Shown: positions 9,867-20,494, counted from the stretch's first letter. The stretch is 30,908 nucleotides of DNA from a candidate division SR1 bacterium (GCA_025997135.1 BNUE01000009.1:1-30908); one strand, 5' to 3'. Numbers and translations are program-made. Notes: generated from the sequence alone by a model not told the origin.

Positions 9867-11072
9867 ATGAAAATATTGGTTCTAAACGCTGGAAGTAGCT
9901 CGATAAAATATCAGCTTCGAGACTGGGAAACTCAAATAGTTCTAAATAAATGACTGGTGGAAAGAATTTGAATTGATGGATCTCTAATTAAACATACAAA
10001 TACTGAAGGTCAAAAAACTACTATAGAATGAAATCTCGAAAATCATACTGTTGCACTACAAAAAGTGCTTGATCTATTGGTGAATCCAGAAATTTGAGCG
10101 TTAACTTCGTTAACCGAGATAAATGCTATTGGTCATAGGGTGGTTCACTGATGAGAACTTTTCAAGGAGTCTGTAATAATTACAGGGGAAGTAAAAGAGC
10201 AGATTAAAAGTCTGATTTCTTTGGCTCCTTTACATCAGCCTGCTAATATTATGGGAATTGAGGCGTGTGAAAATGTATTGTCATGAGTGCCAAATATTGC
10301 AGTTTTCGATACGGCTTTCCATCAGACGATGAAGCCTGAGCACTATCTTTATGCTCTGCCTCGTGAATATTATGAGGAATATGGCGTGAGAAGATACGGT
10401 TTTCATGGGACATCTCATGACTATGTGAGTCATAGAGCGTGTGAGATATTAAATTTAGACTATACAACTCAAAAAATCATCACCTGTCATATCGGTAATG
10501 GGTGATCTGTTACTGCCATTCAAAATGGTGAAGTAGTCGATACCTCCTTGGGTTTTACACCACTCGAAGGAGTGATGATGGGGACCAGATGCTGAGATAT
10601 TGACCCTGCGATTATACCTTTTTTGATGAAAAATGCAAATCTGAGCATAGATGATATTGACACAATGATGAATAAAAAAAGCTGACTCCTAGGTACGAGC
10701 GGGATTAGTGCTGATCATAGGGAGATAGAAAATGGATATATCTCGTGAGATGAGATGGAAACTATAGTTATCAAGATGTATACCAAGAGTATCTTAAAAT
10801 ATATTGGTGCGTACTGTGCGTATATGAATTGAGTGGATGTGATAGTTTTGACGGCTGGAACACTGGAAAATTCAGCGGTTGAGAGAAAGTTATTGATGGA
10901 TAATTTATGATATTTGGGTGTAAAATTGGATGAGAGCAAAAATGATTTCAGAGGTGAAGAAAGGGTAATTTCAACTGATGACTCCAAAGTTACGGTGATA
11001 GTCGTACCTACTGATGAGGAAAAAATGATCGCAGGAGATGTCGCTAGGCTGATCAATTCCAGTCTTTCATAA
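9867..11072 (+). CDS. ackA: Acetate kinase
   Basis: 401 residues, the normal length for AckA, which interconverts acetyl phosphate plus ADP with acetate plus ATP in the cytosol. Motifs in order: [14 protein letters not shown] at the N-terminus, [42 protein letters not shown] (active-site His), HIGNGGSVTAI (phosphate-binding), [36 protein letters not shown] and [13 protein letters not shown] encodes many of the glycines, including both of VVHGG. No phosphotransacetylase gene is adjacent. In a fermentative CPR cell the enzyme would make ATP by substrate-level phosphorylation; that is inference from family knowledge. The 3' end overlaps the convergent PLD-family gene by 29 bases. Confidence 0.97.
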
Positions 11073-12111
11073 AATCAGTTTTAAACTGCTGGATCAGAGT
11101 AGAATCGAGTAAAATAATTCAGATTTCTCTGTTGTTGTCTAGAGAATTGTCGGATAAATTCATAGATCAGAGTAGAAGGTATTTATCATCGATGAGTATC
11201 ATTTTGGTGTGATTATAATTTGAGGTTAGAATTCTGGCTACGTTTTTGCCGAAATATTTCACGACTTTTTGGTTATCTTCTGTATCGGCCAAAATTATTT
11301 TAAGATCAACTAATTCGGATTGTGAGCGTAAAATGGCTAAAACTTGGGTATCCATGATGTACTGAGTCTGGATGGTAATTGAAGATTTCGCATCTTTTAG
11401 GAGTTTTTCCACAACAGCTCTGCAATTTAATGGGCAGACAACTAGATTAGGATGTAAGTCAGAAATTTTTAGTCCGCTTCACTCTCGATCAGTCTCAAAA
11501 AGCTGGACTAGACTCTGGCGAATCCCCTCATCAGTGGAATAATAGAAATGTTCACGATTTGACTCAAAACTAGATTTTGTCAGATTTGCAGTCTGAATTC
11601 GGAAGCCATCTTCATTGACCATCATCTTGGTATGAACATAGATTGTGCCCATTGGATCATCTGACTGGATAGAAACTAGATCATCCTCAGCGAAATAGTC
11701 CTGTACTTGCTGAAAATAATTGGTATAAGCTGCGTAAATTTTATTTTCGAGAATCATTTTGACTGGAATATTACGCTCTGTCAGGTTTTGGAATTGCTCT
11801 TTTCGAGAATTTTGTGTGATTTCATAGTTCTGTAGGTAGAGAAAATCATCTGTGTTTACAAAGTATTGAAGATATTTCTGCCAAACTTGTTTGTCTGGTC
11901 AAATAAACATTTCTCAGGTGATATTGTGAATATCAGTTTCAAAGTTTCCACTCCAGACTTCTTTTTTGATAGTATTATTATCATTTTTGGCAGTGTAGGC
12001 AGGTCATAGCTGAATATCAACAACCCAAAATATAAGAGAAATCACAATAACTATCCAACCTATAATTAATTTCAGCTTTTTTTTACTAATTTTGAAGCTC
12101 TTTTTTCTCAT
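11044..12111 (-). CDS. Membrane-anchored phospholipase D-family protein
   Basis: 355 residues. A Lys-rich N-terminus precedes one membrane helix (about 14-30: LIIGWIVIVISLIFWVV), so the rest probably lies outside the membrane. Two HKD motifs define the PLD superfamily. The second is regular (HTKMILIDD from H301, then GSMNLSDNSLDNNREIGI). The first (HTKMMVNED from H160, then ANLTKSSFESNREH) has Glu where the motif expects Asp and lacks the following Gly-Ser. Members include cardiolipin synthases, phospholipases and nucleases; the two-HKD layout fits a cardiolipin-synthase-like or lipid-acting enzyme, but the substrate cannot be read from the sequence. The gene ends 29 bases inside the convergent ackA gene. 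Confidence 0.87.
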
Positions 12112-12117
12112 CACAAT

Positions 12118-12146
12118 TTGACAAAATAAACTTTTATCTGTATAAT
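12118..12146 (+). promoter_or_regulatory. Consensus sigma70 promoter of the transglycosylase gene
   Basis: TTGACA (12118-12123), 17 bases and TATAAT (12141-12146): a perfect match in both hexamers and spacing. A leader of about 43 bases leads to ATG 12196, with no obvious Shine-Dalgarno sequence. Confidence 0.9.
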
Positions 12147-12195
12147 AATACAAATCAGCGTTGCAAGTGAATTTTTATCTTTCTAAATTTAGCTT

Positions 12196-13320
12196 ATGAG
12201 TGAAAAGTATACTTCACACAAAGAAACTCCAAAGCAAGATAAAGCTAAAGAACAAGCTGAGGTTAAGGCTCAGACTTTGGAAGATTTAAAAAAACTTCAA
12301 GAGAAAATAAATACTCCTCAGAATGCGGTTGATAAGCTATTTCGTAATCAGACAATAGCTAATTTTAGCTCAGGTAAAATGGCGACTCGTCAAGCAACAG
12401 CAAAATCAGATTATGAAAAAAATCTTGGAGCAAAAATGGAATGTCTAGAATGATTTGAGAGAATGCTCAAAAACTGAGATGTCGCTATGATTATCAAAAA
12501 AATAGAGCAAAAAAATATAGAAGAATCGATTAAAATTCCTTATGATATTGTATTTCTGGCTATCGAAGAGTCCAAATGGAAAGTGTCAGCTTTAAGTGAA
12601 AAATGAGCCGCCTGATATTGGCAATTTATTCCATCTACAGCTAAAGCATTTTGATTGGCAGCTAAAGATCGTAATGACAAACTAAAAAGCACAGATGCTG
12701 CTTTAAAACATTTTGTAGCAAACTTTAAAATAATAAATAGTTGGACTGAAAAATGAAAGTTGAATCTTAGCAATGAAACGAAGCGAAAACGAGCTTTCCA
12801 ATTATATAATGCAGGTCCTACATTAGTAAAAGATCAATTTTCTGCTACAAAATGAAACCATGATAAATATCAGTCAAAAAGCTCAGAATCAAATAATTAT
12901 GTGCCTAAAATTTTAGCAGTGAGACAAATTATTTCAGCAGCTATCAATCGTTGAGAGTTTAATCATATTCTCAAGCCACAAATGATTGCAGATAAAAAAC
13001 CAGACCAAAAACAAGAAAAAAAAACTGAAACGAAACAACAAACCAATACTCAGATAACGAAAAGTCCAGAAATCACAGTTTCTCATAAGGATTTTAAATT
13101 TGAGAGAGATAGTACTGATGGAAACTATCGTATCTATTCTTACGTAGTTCAATCATGAGGTACTCCATGAGCTGTAAAAAACAGATTTATCGAGGTTCAT
13201 CCTCAGGTAAAACCACGTCAAGATACTATTCAGGTTACAGACAAAAAAGCCGTAGAATTGCCAAAAACGCAGCCTTTAAATAGATGAGAAGAGGTATTTA
13301 TCAGAATCAAAAAGGCTTAA
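12196..13320 (+). CDS. Lytic transglycosylase (SLT/MltD-like) with C-terminal LysM-like segment
   Basis: 374 residues. After a Lys/Glu/Gln-rich N-terminus, residues 113-240 form a GH23 transglycosylase domain: IPYDIVFLAIEESKW with the probable catalytic E125, SALSEKGAAGYWQFIPSTAKAFGL, a DRNDKLKSTDAAL block and LYNAGPTLV. This order matches MltD-type enzymes, which cleave peptidoglycan to form 1,6-anhydromuramic acid. A Lys/Gln-rich linker follows (about 268-290). The end (about 305-374) reads YRIYSYVVQSGGTPGAVKNRF and GEEVFIRI, which resembles a LysM wall-binding unit. No signal peptide is visible in the N-terminus, so the export route is unclear. The stop lies one base from the convergent mnmA stop. 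Confidence 0.85.
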
Positions 13321-13321
13321 T

Positions 13322-14368
13322 CTATGCGATAGTTCCGCATCATAGACAAATTTCTCAGTCGTATGCTACAAAAATCTGACCAGGAGCTACTGCTCGCTGA
13401 GGTTCAAAAAAGGAAACTTTCATTGTCCCGTTTACCTCGTTTTCATCTCGCGATAAAGTGCAGGGGACGGGGGGATTTTGGCGGTAGCGAATTTTTCCAG
13501 TTGCGTTGAAAATTGCACTATGGTTGTGATTGATCCAATGCCAATCTTTCGCAATCAGGCTCTTTGTTTTCAGCTCTTCACTATCTTTATCTGTCACATA
13601 GAGTATGTTATTCTCAATATCAATGCGGTAAACGTATGCTTTGAAATTCAGCCCAAGACCTTGCTTCTGACCGATGGTATAAAAATAGGCTCATTGATGC
13701 TTTCAGACGATTTTGCCTTCCAATGTTATAATATCTCCTTCTTTTTTCTCAAATCTCTGCAATAAAAACTCTCTAATTGGGACATTTCCGATAAAACACA
13801 GCCCTTGACTATCTTTTCTATTTGCGTTTGGAAGTCAGATTTCTTTTGCTTTTTGTCTAACTTCAGATTTTATCATATCTCATAGAAGGAAAAGAGATTT
13901 AGAAAGCTGAAACTGATCGAGTCCTGCTAGAAAATACGACTGATCTTTGTCGTGATCGACTCAACGAAGTAATTCATATTGTCATTTTATGCGAGAATAA
14001 TGTCCAGTCGCAATCTTATCAAATCCCATTTCTAGTGCTTTATTCAGGAAAACGTCAAATTTTATCAAACTATTACACAAAACATCTGGATTTGGAGTAA
14101 TTCACTTTTCATAACCTGCGAAAATATAGTCTATTATTTTTTCTTGGTATTCTTTTTGTAGGTCAAAAGATAATAATTCAATTCATAGAAAATTAGCAAC
14201 TTTTATAGCTTCAGCAGCGTCTTTGTAAGTCGTGCAAGTTCAGGTATCTGAAACGTAATTTTTCATAAATCAGCCAACAACTTCGTAGCCCTGCTCGAGT
14301 AGTAATGCTGCGGCGACAGCTGAGTCTACTCATCAGGAAAGTCAGACTAATATTTTTTCTTTTTTCAT
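13322..14368 (-). CDS. mnmA: tRNA-specific 2-thiouridylase MnmA
   Basis: 348 residues. MnmA thiolates U34 at position 2 in tRNAs for Lys, Glu and Gln, using ATP and a sulfur relay. The N-terminal PP-loop motif [12 protein letters not shown] is present with both glycines as TGA. Further motifs are [13 protein letters not shown] with the first catalytic Cys, [30 protein letters not shown] with the second catalytic Cys, [11 protein letters not shown] and the C-terminal beta-barrel ending in FVAYDGEICLGCGTI. Start ATG 14368 gives the normal N-terminus ([16 protein letters not shown]). The promoter at 14375-14402 is only 6 bases upstream, so the mRNA is probably leaderless. Confidence 0.96.
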
Positions 14369-14374
14369 AAATGA

Positions 14375-14402
14375 TTTATATGGTTTTGCAGGCTTTTGTC
14401 AA
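14375..14402 (-). promoter_or_regulatory. Promoter of mnmA, leaderless arrangement
   Basis: Minus strand TTGACA (14402-14397), a 16-base spacer and TATAAA (14380-14375). Six bases separate the -10 hexamer from ATG 14368, so transcription would start at or next to the start codon. Confidence 0.75.
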
Positions 14403-14482
14403 TCTGAGTCAAAACGAGTTGCATTTTTATGCAAAAAGGGTAGTCTTTGAGAAACATTTATTTGAAAATGATTATATTTTTT

Positions 14483-15748
14483 ATGATAGATTTAGAAATT
14501 CAAAAGCTTATTCAAAGTGAATATGAGCGTCAGATGACATCGATGGAACTGATCGCTAGCGAAAATTATCAGTCGCCAGCTGTTTTACAGGCTCAGTCGA
14601 GTGTTTTTGCGAATAAATATGCTGAGTGATACCCAGGAAAACGTTATTATGGTGGTCAAGAATATACTGATCAATTAGAAAATCTTGCGATTGAAAGGGC
14701 TAAAAAAATATTTAGAGCTGACCACGCTAATGTACAGAGTTTGAGCTGAGCGAATGCTAATCTGTGCTTCTATACTGCAGTTATGGAGCCGTGAGACTCG
14801 ATTATTGGGATGGATTTGTCTCACGGATGACATTTGACTCATTGAGCACCTGTAACTTTTTTTTCTAAAATTTTTAACTTTCAGAGATATCAGACTTTGC
14901 CTGATGGATCGATTGATTTTGATCAGATAAAACAACTGGTTAAAACTTATGATCCAAAAGTGATTTTAGCTGGTTTTTCGGCTTATCCCCGTGAATTAGA
15001 TTATTCAAAATTTGTGCAAATAGCAAAAGAAAACTGATCTATACTTTATGCAGATGTCTCGCATATTGGTGGATTTATTGCTTCTGGATTGCTAAAAAAT
15101 CCACTTGATTATGGATTTCATGCGATGATGACGACGACTCATAAATCTCTTCGCTGACCTAGAGGTGCTATTATTTTGTCAAAATGAGTTGTCTCAAATC
15201 CTCTGAAAAAGCCAGAAAATACTATTGAAAACTTGCCAACTAGGATTGATAGAGCAGTTTTCCCATGAATGCAATGATGACCTCATATGAATACGATTGC
15301 AGGGATTGCAGTTGCACTGGAGGAAGCTCAGACTTCTGATTTTTTTAATTATACTGTTCAAACATTACAAAATGCTCAAATATTCGCTTCTGAGTTATTA
15401 GGTCTCTGATATAAACTGGTAACTGGTGGTACAGATAATCATATGGTGATATTAGATTTTACAGATGCTGGATTTGATGGATTGGAAGCGGAAAATACAT
15501 TAGAAAAAATCTGAATTTCGACATCAAAATCTACAATTCCAAATGATATAAATCCTCCATTTAGACCGTCATGACTCAGAATCTGAATGTCGGCTATGAC
15601 TACTAGATGAGTAAAAGGGGATGGTACTAAACAAATAGTCTCTTTTGTTCATCAGGCATTGCAGGCTAGAAATGATCAGGATAAATTAGATAATTTACGT
15701 CAAGAAGTGGAAGAATTCTGTAAAATTTATCCTTTACCGCAGTGTTAG
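14483..15748 (+). CDS. glyA: Serine hydroxymethyltransferase
   Basis: 421 residues, normal for GlyA, the PLP enzyme that interconverts serine and glycine and loads tetrahydrofolate with a one-carbon unit. Motifs: [76 protein letters not shown] with the PLP-binding Lys221, [18 protein letters not shown] and RPSGLRIGMSAMTTRG. TGA is used at many invariant glycines. ATG 14483 gives the canonical N-terminus; two upstream in-frame ATGs (14447, 14468) are less likely. A weak promoter (TTGAGA 14447-14452, GATTAT 14470-14475) would again leave almost no leader. The membrane protein gene follows after 32 bases on the same strand. Confidence 0.97.
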
Positions 15749-15780
15749 TTATAATTTTATATTGTCAAAAAATATTTGAT

Positions 15781-16992
15781 ATGTTAGTCTCTCTCGTGTG
15801 TTTCGCTATATTTAATTTTTTGTATCAGATATTTAGTGTTATTTTTGTTTATGGATTGGATTTGTTCTCTAGCTCAATACCTACACTTTTGAGAGATTTT
15901 TGGCGATGTGGAATGGTGCTAATTAGCTGAATTATCGCTCGAAAATGATTAAAAAAATATTTACAAATTTTCTGAAAAAGCTGGATTATCTTTTTAGTTT
16001 TGCTGATTTTTAGTGTTGCTTTGTCGTACTTTGTGGGCGATGGGTGATTTAGCAATTGGTTGATTGGGATAAAATATGGATTTTGGCGAGTTTTTATATT
16101 GCTTAGTGCGACGTTAGTCTGATGGGGACTGTATTATTTGTGATTTAAATCAACGAAATGATTACATTCAAAAGTGAAATTGGTTTTACTCATTATAGTT
16201 ATCATAGGTTATATCTGGCAACTACTAAAACTATGGAAGCCTGAACGATTTGCGATGATGTGATATAATCTAAAATTAGATGATTTTGCTTTCTGAGTAG
16301 CTCCGCCAATCTATTATTTAACTGGATTTGAAGGAACTTTACGTCGAGGATGACTTTTTTCTGGTCCAAATAATTATGGTTATTTTTTGGTTGCATTTTT
16401 GCCTTTTGTATTGTCGCAACTGAAAAATAAAAGAGACTGGATATTGCTCGTTTTGTGGATTTTGGCTATCGTTTTGACCTTGTCTAGAGCTGCGATACTG
16501 GGTGGAATTATCGTTTTTATTCTGATGAATCTAAAGCGGTTAAAAGAGCATAAAAAAGCGGTTCTTTGATGAGGAATCTGATTTATTTGCCTGATTGTTT
16601 TGTTTTCACTCCGAAAATGGGCATCAACTGTTGGTCATTTGACTGGCTTTATCACTGCAATTCAGGAAGTTTTTGCTCATCCGATGTGATATTGACTGGG
16701 AAGCTCTGGTCCTGCTATTCATCATTCTGGTAAATTTCTGCCTGAAAACTGGCATTTACAGATATTGTTAGATATTGGAGTTCTCTGAGCTGGGATGCTT
16801 TGATTACTTGTGTGAAATATCTGGAAAATAATAAAAACAAAGCTGACTTATGACGAAATACAGCTCTGTCTCTATGGTATGATAGCTCTGATGGTGATGG
16901 GATTAACGCTGCACGTATTTGAGGACTCGATGGTTAATTATATATTCTTTGGTTTTTTCGGTGTTATAATCGGCTTAAAAGCTAGAGAATAA
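15781..16992 (+). CDS. O-antigen ligase/polymerase-like multi-span membrane protein
   Basis: 403 residues with about ten hydrophobic helices. Features of the Wzy/WaaL family are visible: RRGGLFSGPNNYGYFLVAFLPFVL at about 186-210, a VLTLSRAAILGGIIVF helix at about 230-247, and in the second half HPMGYGLGSSGPAIHHSGKFLPENWHL, which corresponds to the extracytoplasmic loop with conserved Gly and His. These proteins join or polymerise surface glycans on an undecaprenyl carrier. The C-terminal helices end in a short basic tail. ATG 15781 is taken as the start; an in-frame GTG at 15742 lies inside the end of glyA. The gene ends exactly where the convergent frr stop begins. No other glycan genes are in the window, so the substrate is unknown. 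Confidence 0.82.
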
Positions 16993-17541
16993 CTATATTT
17001 TCATAATCTCATCTACTTTTCATTTGACTAGTTCATCTATTTTTGAGTTTGTTTTTTTGGTCAGGTCTTCGATTTGTCATTCATTTGCTCTATTTTGGTC
17101 TTCGCTGATGGTTTTGGATGATAATTCTGCTTTGGTAGTGTTCATAGCGTCTTGTCTGATTTTCCTGGCGTTTGCTTTGGACTCCTCTCACATTGCTTTT
17201 ACTTGTTTCGCTATCTGGTCACGTCTTTCCTGGGTCAAAGCTGGGATACGAACGAATAAAAAACTACCCTGATTGTCTACTCAAACTCAGAGATTTGCCT
17301 CATAAATTGCGTTTGCGATATGTTTTGCATTTCATTTATCTCGAGGTTCAACCTTTACAGTTGAATTGTCGCTGATGGTGATGAGAGCGATTGCATTCAT
17401 TTTTATCGTACCATAATCTGTATCTACATTGATATTTTCTACGAGTCCAGTAGTCGCACGTCATACCTGTAATCCCTGAAACTCTTTTTCGAGATATGCA
17501 ATACTTTTTTGCATTTGCTGATTATAACTGGAGATGTCCAT
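16993..17541 (-). CDS. frr: Ribosome recycling factor
   Basis: 182 residues, the standard size for Frr, which with EF-G splits the post-termination ribosome. The N-terminal helix contains YLEKEFQGLQVGRATTGLVENI, the domain II region has ALITISDNSTVKVEPRD and NAKHIANAIYEANLGVGVDNQG, and the C-terminal part has IPALTQERRDQIAKQVKAMGEESK with the typical IRQDAM repeat of the three-helix bundle. The glycines of LQVGR and MGEE are TGA. This factor acts after release at UAA or UAG; in a UGA=Gly organism RF2 is expected to be absent, which cannot be checked here. A structured 234-base gap separates it from the upstream pilin-like gene. Confidence 0.96.
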
Positions 17542-17561
17542 TGTCGATTTTTAAAAGAAAT

Positions 17562-17591
17562 AAAAAATCAGATTACCGCAGTCTTGCGGTA
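17562..17591 (-). terminator. Hairpin with T-run before frr
   Basis: Minus strand TACCGCA (17591-17585), a 4-base loop and TGCGGTA (17580-17574), then six spacer bases and TTTTTT (17567-17562). It could end transcripts coming from the pilin-like gene or attenuate frr. The T-run is a little far from the stem. A second hairpin (ATGAAAC/GTTTCAT, 17591-17607) abuts it. Confidence 0.5.
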
Positions 17592-17620
17592 TGAAACTTT
17601 GTTTCATTATATTACTATTT

Positions 17621-17760
17621 TATAAACCCTCTAATTATTTTCAAGAGAAAATTTAATCTCTTACACTAAACCAGCCTCGGCAAGCTTCCCGTAGCTTTGT
17701 ACGGGACACAGCGGTGAAAATTAGGAGGTTTCGCTCCGTACTCTATTCCGTACTCTTGAA
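17621..17760. other. Structured intergenic segment, possible non-coding RNA
   Basis: The gap between frr and the pilin-like gene has no coding frame but unusual structure. CCTCTAATT...TTTTCA (17628-17643) can pair with TGAAAATTAGGAGG (17715-17728). Inside lie the hairpins AGAGA/TCTC (17644-17660) and CCCGTA/TACGGG (17688-17705). A direct repeat CCGTACTC follows at 17736-17743 and 17748-17755. It is more GC-rich than its flanks. I compared it by eye with SRP RNA, tmRNA, RNase P RNA and 6S RNA and found no diagnostic motif. The strand is not clear. Confidence 0.4.
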
Positions 17761-17775
17761 ATTTAATTTAGGTAT

Positions 17776-18276
17776 TTAAGTTCATAAAAACATAGCTGTA
17801 AATATTTTCATAATTGCATAAGCGAAGGTGATAACTACTACTCAGATAATTGCGTTTTTGATGGCTTGTTTTGCGGTTGTTTCTCATTTTCATCCGAAAA
17901 TTGATGTCGCATATAGATATCATGCGTAAATAATCATTATTCCACCGATAAACATTCCAAGTTGTGAAAGAAATTTTATGAGATATACTAGATAATATAT
18001 GATAGTATCCCAGTTCATAATTCATGTAGCTAACTGATCAGGAAGAGAAAGTCCGCTTGCTTGTTTATTGTATTCATTTACAACATTACCTCAAGTTTGA
18101 CTAATTCCAGTGATTATGTTAGCTAATTCTTGGTCTGTTTTGTCTTTTTCAGGTAAAATGCCGAATTCAACATCTGGAACGGCTGGTTCTTGAGCTGAAA
18201 CTGTGTTAAAATTTATATTAAGACTTATATTATATAAGCAAAAGATAAATAAAATACTGATAGCTAATTTTTTCAT
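17776..18276 (-). CDS. VirB2/TrbC-like pilin-type membrane protein
   Basis: 166 residues. An N-terminal signal (KLAISILFIFCLYNISL...) ends near VSAQEP. A polar segment (about 30-85) precedes two hydrophobic helices: YYLVYLIKFLSQLGMFIGGIMIIYAGYLY at about 95-125 and IIGVVVITFAYAIMKIFTAMFL at about 140-163, joined by a short basic loop (GGKGETTAKQAIKNA). This layout, with two long helices around a short loop containing a KN-A-I-G motif, is typical of VirB2/TrbC-type pilins, which are widespread in CPR genomes. TGA supplies several helix glycines. It sits 26 bases after the secreted protein gene, so both are probably expressed together. No VirB4, VirB6 or other secretion gene is in the window, so conjugation or pilus function is only inferred. 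Confidence 0.72.
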
Positions 18277-18302
18277 GTTAAAATATGATATAAATATAAA
18301 AG

Positions 18303-19301
18303 CTATGAAACATTAGATATTAACTTGGGAACGGCTTTTGCTACTCTGAGAAACCGTACTTTTGTATTCATAATAAGCTCTTCTAAATTCATTAATCTTT
18401 CTCAGAGATATGTGTTTAAGTAGTCATTTACGCTGTCGGTTAGCATCATATTGCTTTTTTTAATAGTTATTAATTCAATATAGTTAGCTTCTCCATCCAG
18501 TCTTTGATCTATGATTTTTAAACACTGGTTCTCTCCATTTAGAAATAATTTTCATTTAGTCTGAGATAGAGATGAGACACTTGGATGTGATTTATACAGA
18601 AAAGCATAAAGAAAAGCTGAAATATTACAAACGTTATAATATCTTTCTCCTAGAGTCCAATCCTCATATTTCTCTAAAATCTCTTGATTACTGCTTTCTT
18701 GCATAATTGATACTAATTCGTCTAGGGATGAACTGGGAAGTTCGTTAATTCAAAATAGTAAATTATCAGGAGAAATTTGCCAAAAATCTTGATAGTTATC
18801 ATTGATGAATTTGGGAGTTGTTTTTTCTCATCGTTCTATTGTCTCCATTATTTCGGAAGTTAGCTGTCTCCACTCTTGTCATTTAGGATCTAAACTATCT
18901 AATAAATAGTAGTTCTCAGCCTCTCAGTCTAGTCTTCTCATCATTATATCTAGAATATAATCATAAATATAATAAGAATTAGGTACATTTCCCTCAAAAA
19001 AATATGGTTTGTCCGTTTGGCAACTTTCCTGCATTATGACTTGAAAATTTTGGTTCTTGGTACAGCACGTTTTTTTTAGATTTAGAAAAGCCTGATTGAG
19101 ATTATTGAATCATATAATTGGTTCAAAAACAGACATAAAATCTGACTGATTCCAGAGGATGTCTAGAGATTCAAAGCTTCATTTTTCTTTGTATGTTCAA
19201 ACTACTAAGTCGCAATCTCATGGAAATTCTACAGCAAAAGTACTTTCGCCAATGCAAAGAAAGAGACAAAAAAGGCTGAGTATGAGTAAACGTATTTTCA
19301 T
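18303..19301 (-). CDS. Secreted protein of unknown function
   Basis: 332 residues with a clear signal peptide (KIRLLILSLFCLFLCIGESTFA, cleavage near residue 23). The mature protein has Cys residues near the start (DCDLVV), at TCCTKN and at ESCQTD, plus VCNIS and NQCLKI, enough for three disulfides. It is mostly helical and acidic with many Asn, Glu and Leu. No known domain is recognised. It has its own promoter (19308-19336) 6 bases from the start, and the VirB2-like pilin gene follows 26 bases downstream. A linked role in an extracellular appendage is possible but is inference from position only. Several in-frame TGA are required to keep the frame open. Confidence 0.8.
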
Positions 19302-19307
19302 AACCTA

Positions 19308-19336
19308 ATTATATAGGTTTTTATGTTATTTTGCAA
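19308..19336 (-). promoter_or_regulatory. Promoter of the secreted protein gene, leaderless arrangement
   Basis: Minus strand TTGCAA (19336-19331), a 17-base spacer and TATAAT (19313-19308). Six bases separate it from ATG 19301. It lies in the 47-base gap after truD, so the downstream genes can be expressed independently of truD. Confidence 0.7.
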
Positions 19337-19348
19337 ATTTTGATGCGA

Positions 19349-20494
19349 TTAACCATTGCTGCCTAAATAATCTTCTCAAACTGGGGGCGTTTCACCTTTT
19401 AATCTAGGTATTGTTAATTTGTTTTCTTGTATAGTTTTTTCGTCTAGTCATTCTAATATAAAAGCTAGGAGGGTAGTTGCATAACTTCCAGTTGGGAGCG
19501 AAAATTTTAAGATCAAATCAGCTTTTTCTTCCTGTTTTATTTTCTGCTGTGCTGTCTCGCTTTTTACTCGCTGGTATTCTAAATCTGGGACATAAACTCG
19601 CAGTGGACGACGGACTCATCGCAGATGATATTCTTGGCATTTTTTGGCAACTTTTTCATCAAAACCAGCCTCTTTTATCAAAATGTCTTCGCGAATTCTG
19701 GCTTTGGTTCAGGGCTTTGGCAACATTAAATCTCGTCAAAGCATCGGTCAGGTAGGTATTCATTCGGTTTCTTTTACGATTTTTGCACCATCTGCATAAT
19801 ATTTATCTACACAAATATCACCTTGTAAAATGTGTAATCCTTTTTTTCGTCTCATCAAAGCATATTGGTTGAAATACATACTTGGATAGGCTTGGAGCAT
19901 AAATCTGAGGTGAAAGGTGGGATCTTGTCATAATGATTGTTTCTCAGCTTCTCAATTACATAATATTTCTCTGGCTTCTCGAAAATTTTTGAATCATTTA
20001 CCAAATCTTTGCTGTCAGAAACAGTTTGGAAAGCCTTTGGATTTGATTTTTGCGATATTTTGTTCTAAAAAGGATTTTATCTCAGGATTAGGCTTGTCAT
20101 CTGTAGCTTTTTGAGTGGATCTTAATCTTATCTCAAAGTTATTTCCTGCATTTCATCCGATTCTGAGCGGGGTTTCGTTTCGAGTGGTATGTAATATTTT
20201 TACTTTTTCTCATAAAATAGATAAGAATCTGGTTTGTCATCACGATTGGTTTAACTTACTCTGGAAAATAGTTATTCGTTGCTGAGTAATTCAGATTTTG
20301 TCTTTTAGTCCTGCAATTCCAAAGTCATTACGTGTTAGATTGAGTGAACGCTGTAAATAATCTAAAACGTCCATTGTGGTCAGATTTCTTTTTTCAAATA
20401 ATACCCAAAAAACATCTCATTTACCACTGGGTCTTTGAGGTAGTAGTTCTTGGACGAGAAAATCTTCGGGTTTAGTTTTGAATTGATAGAGCAT
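19349..20494 (-). CDS. truD: tRNA pseudouridine synthase TruD
   Basis: 381 residues. TruD isomerises U13 of tRNA(Glu) to pseudouridine. The N-terminus FKTKPEDFLVQELL, then GIAGLKDKIGITQQRITI with the catalytic Asp65, RIGGNAGNNFEIRLR, and GFPNCFGQQRFGKGFKNFREA correspond to the family motifs. The central TRUD insertion (about 200-310) contains MYFNQYALMRRKKG, GIPTGPMLGRDL and RRPLRVYVPD, and LKFSLPTGSYATTLL is the usual end of the catalytic domain. TGA encodes glycines in several of these motifs. It is transcribed from a promoter 6 bases upstream of ATG 20494. Confidence 0.94.

Noticed and set aside
15742..15780. GTG start for the O-antigen-ligase-like gene
   Set aside because: It overlaps the end of glyA and adds no recognised sequence. 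ATG 15781 begins a regular hydrophobic helix.
17621..17760. SRP RNA, tmRNA or RNase P RNA in the frr upstream gap
   Set aside because: No GGAAG-type SRP loop, no tRNA-like T arm or CCA end, and no RNase P core motif were found. It is kept only as an unassigned structured segment.
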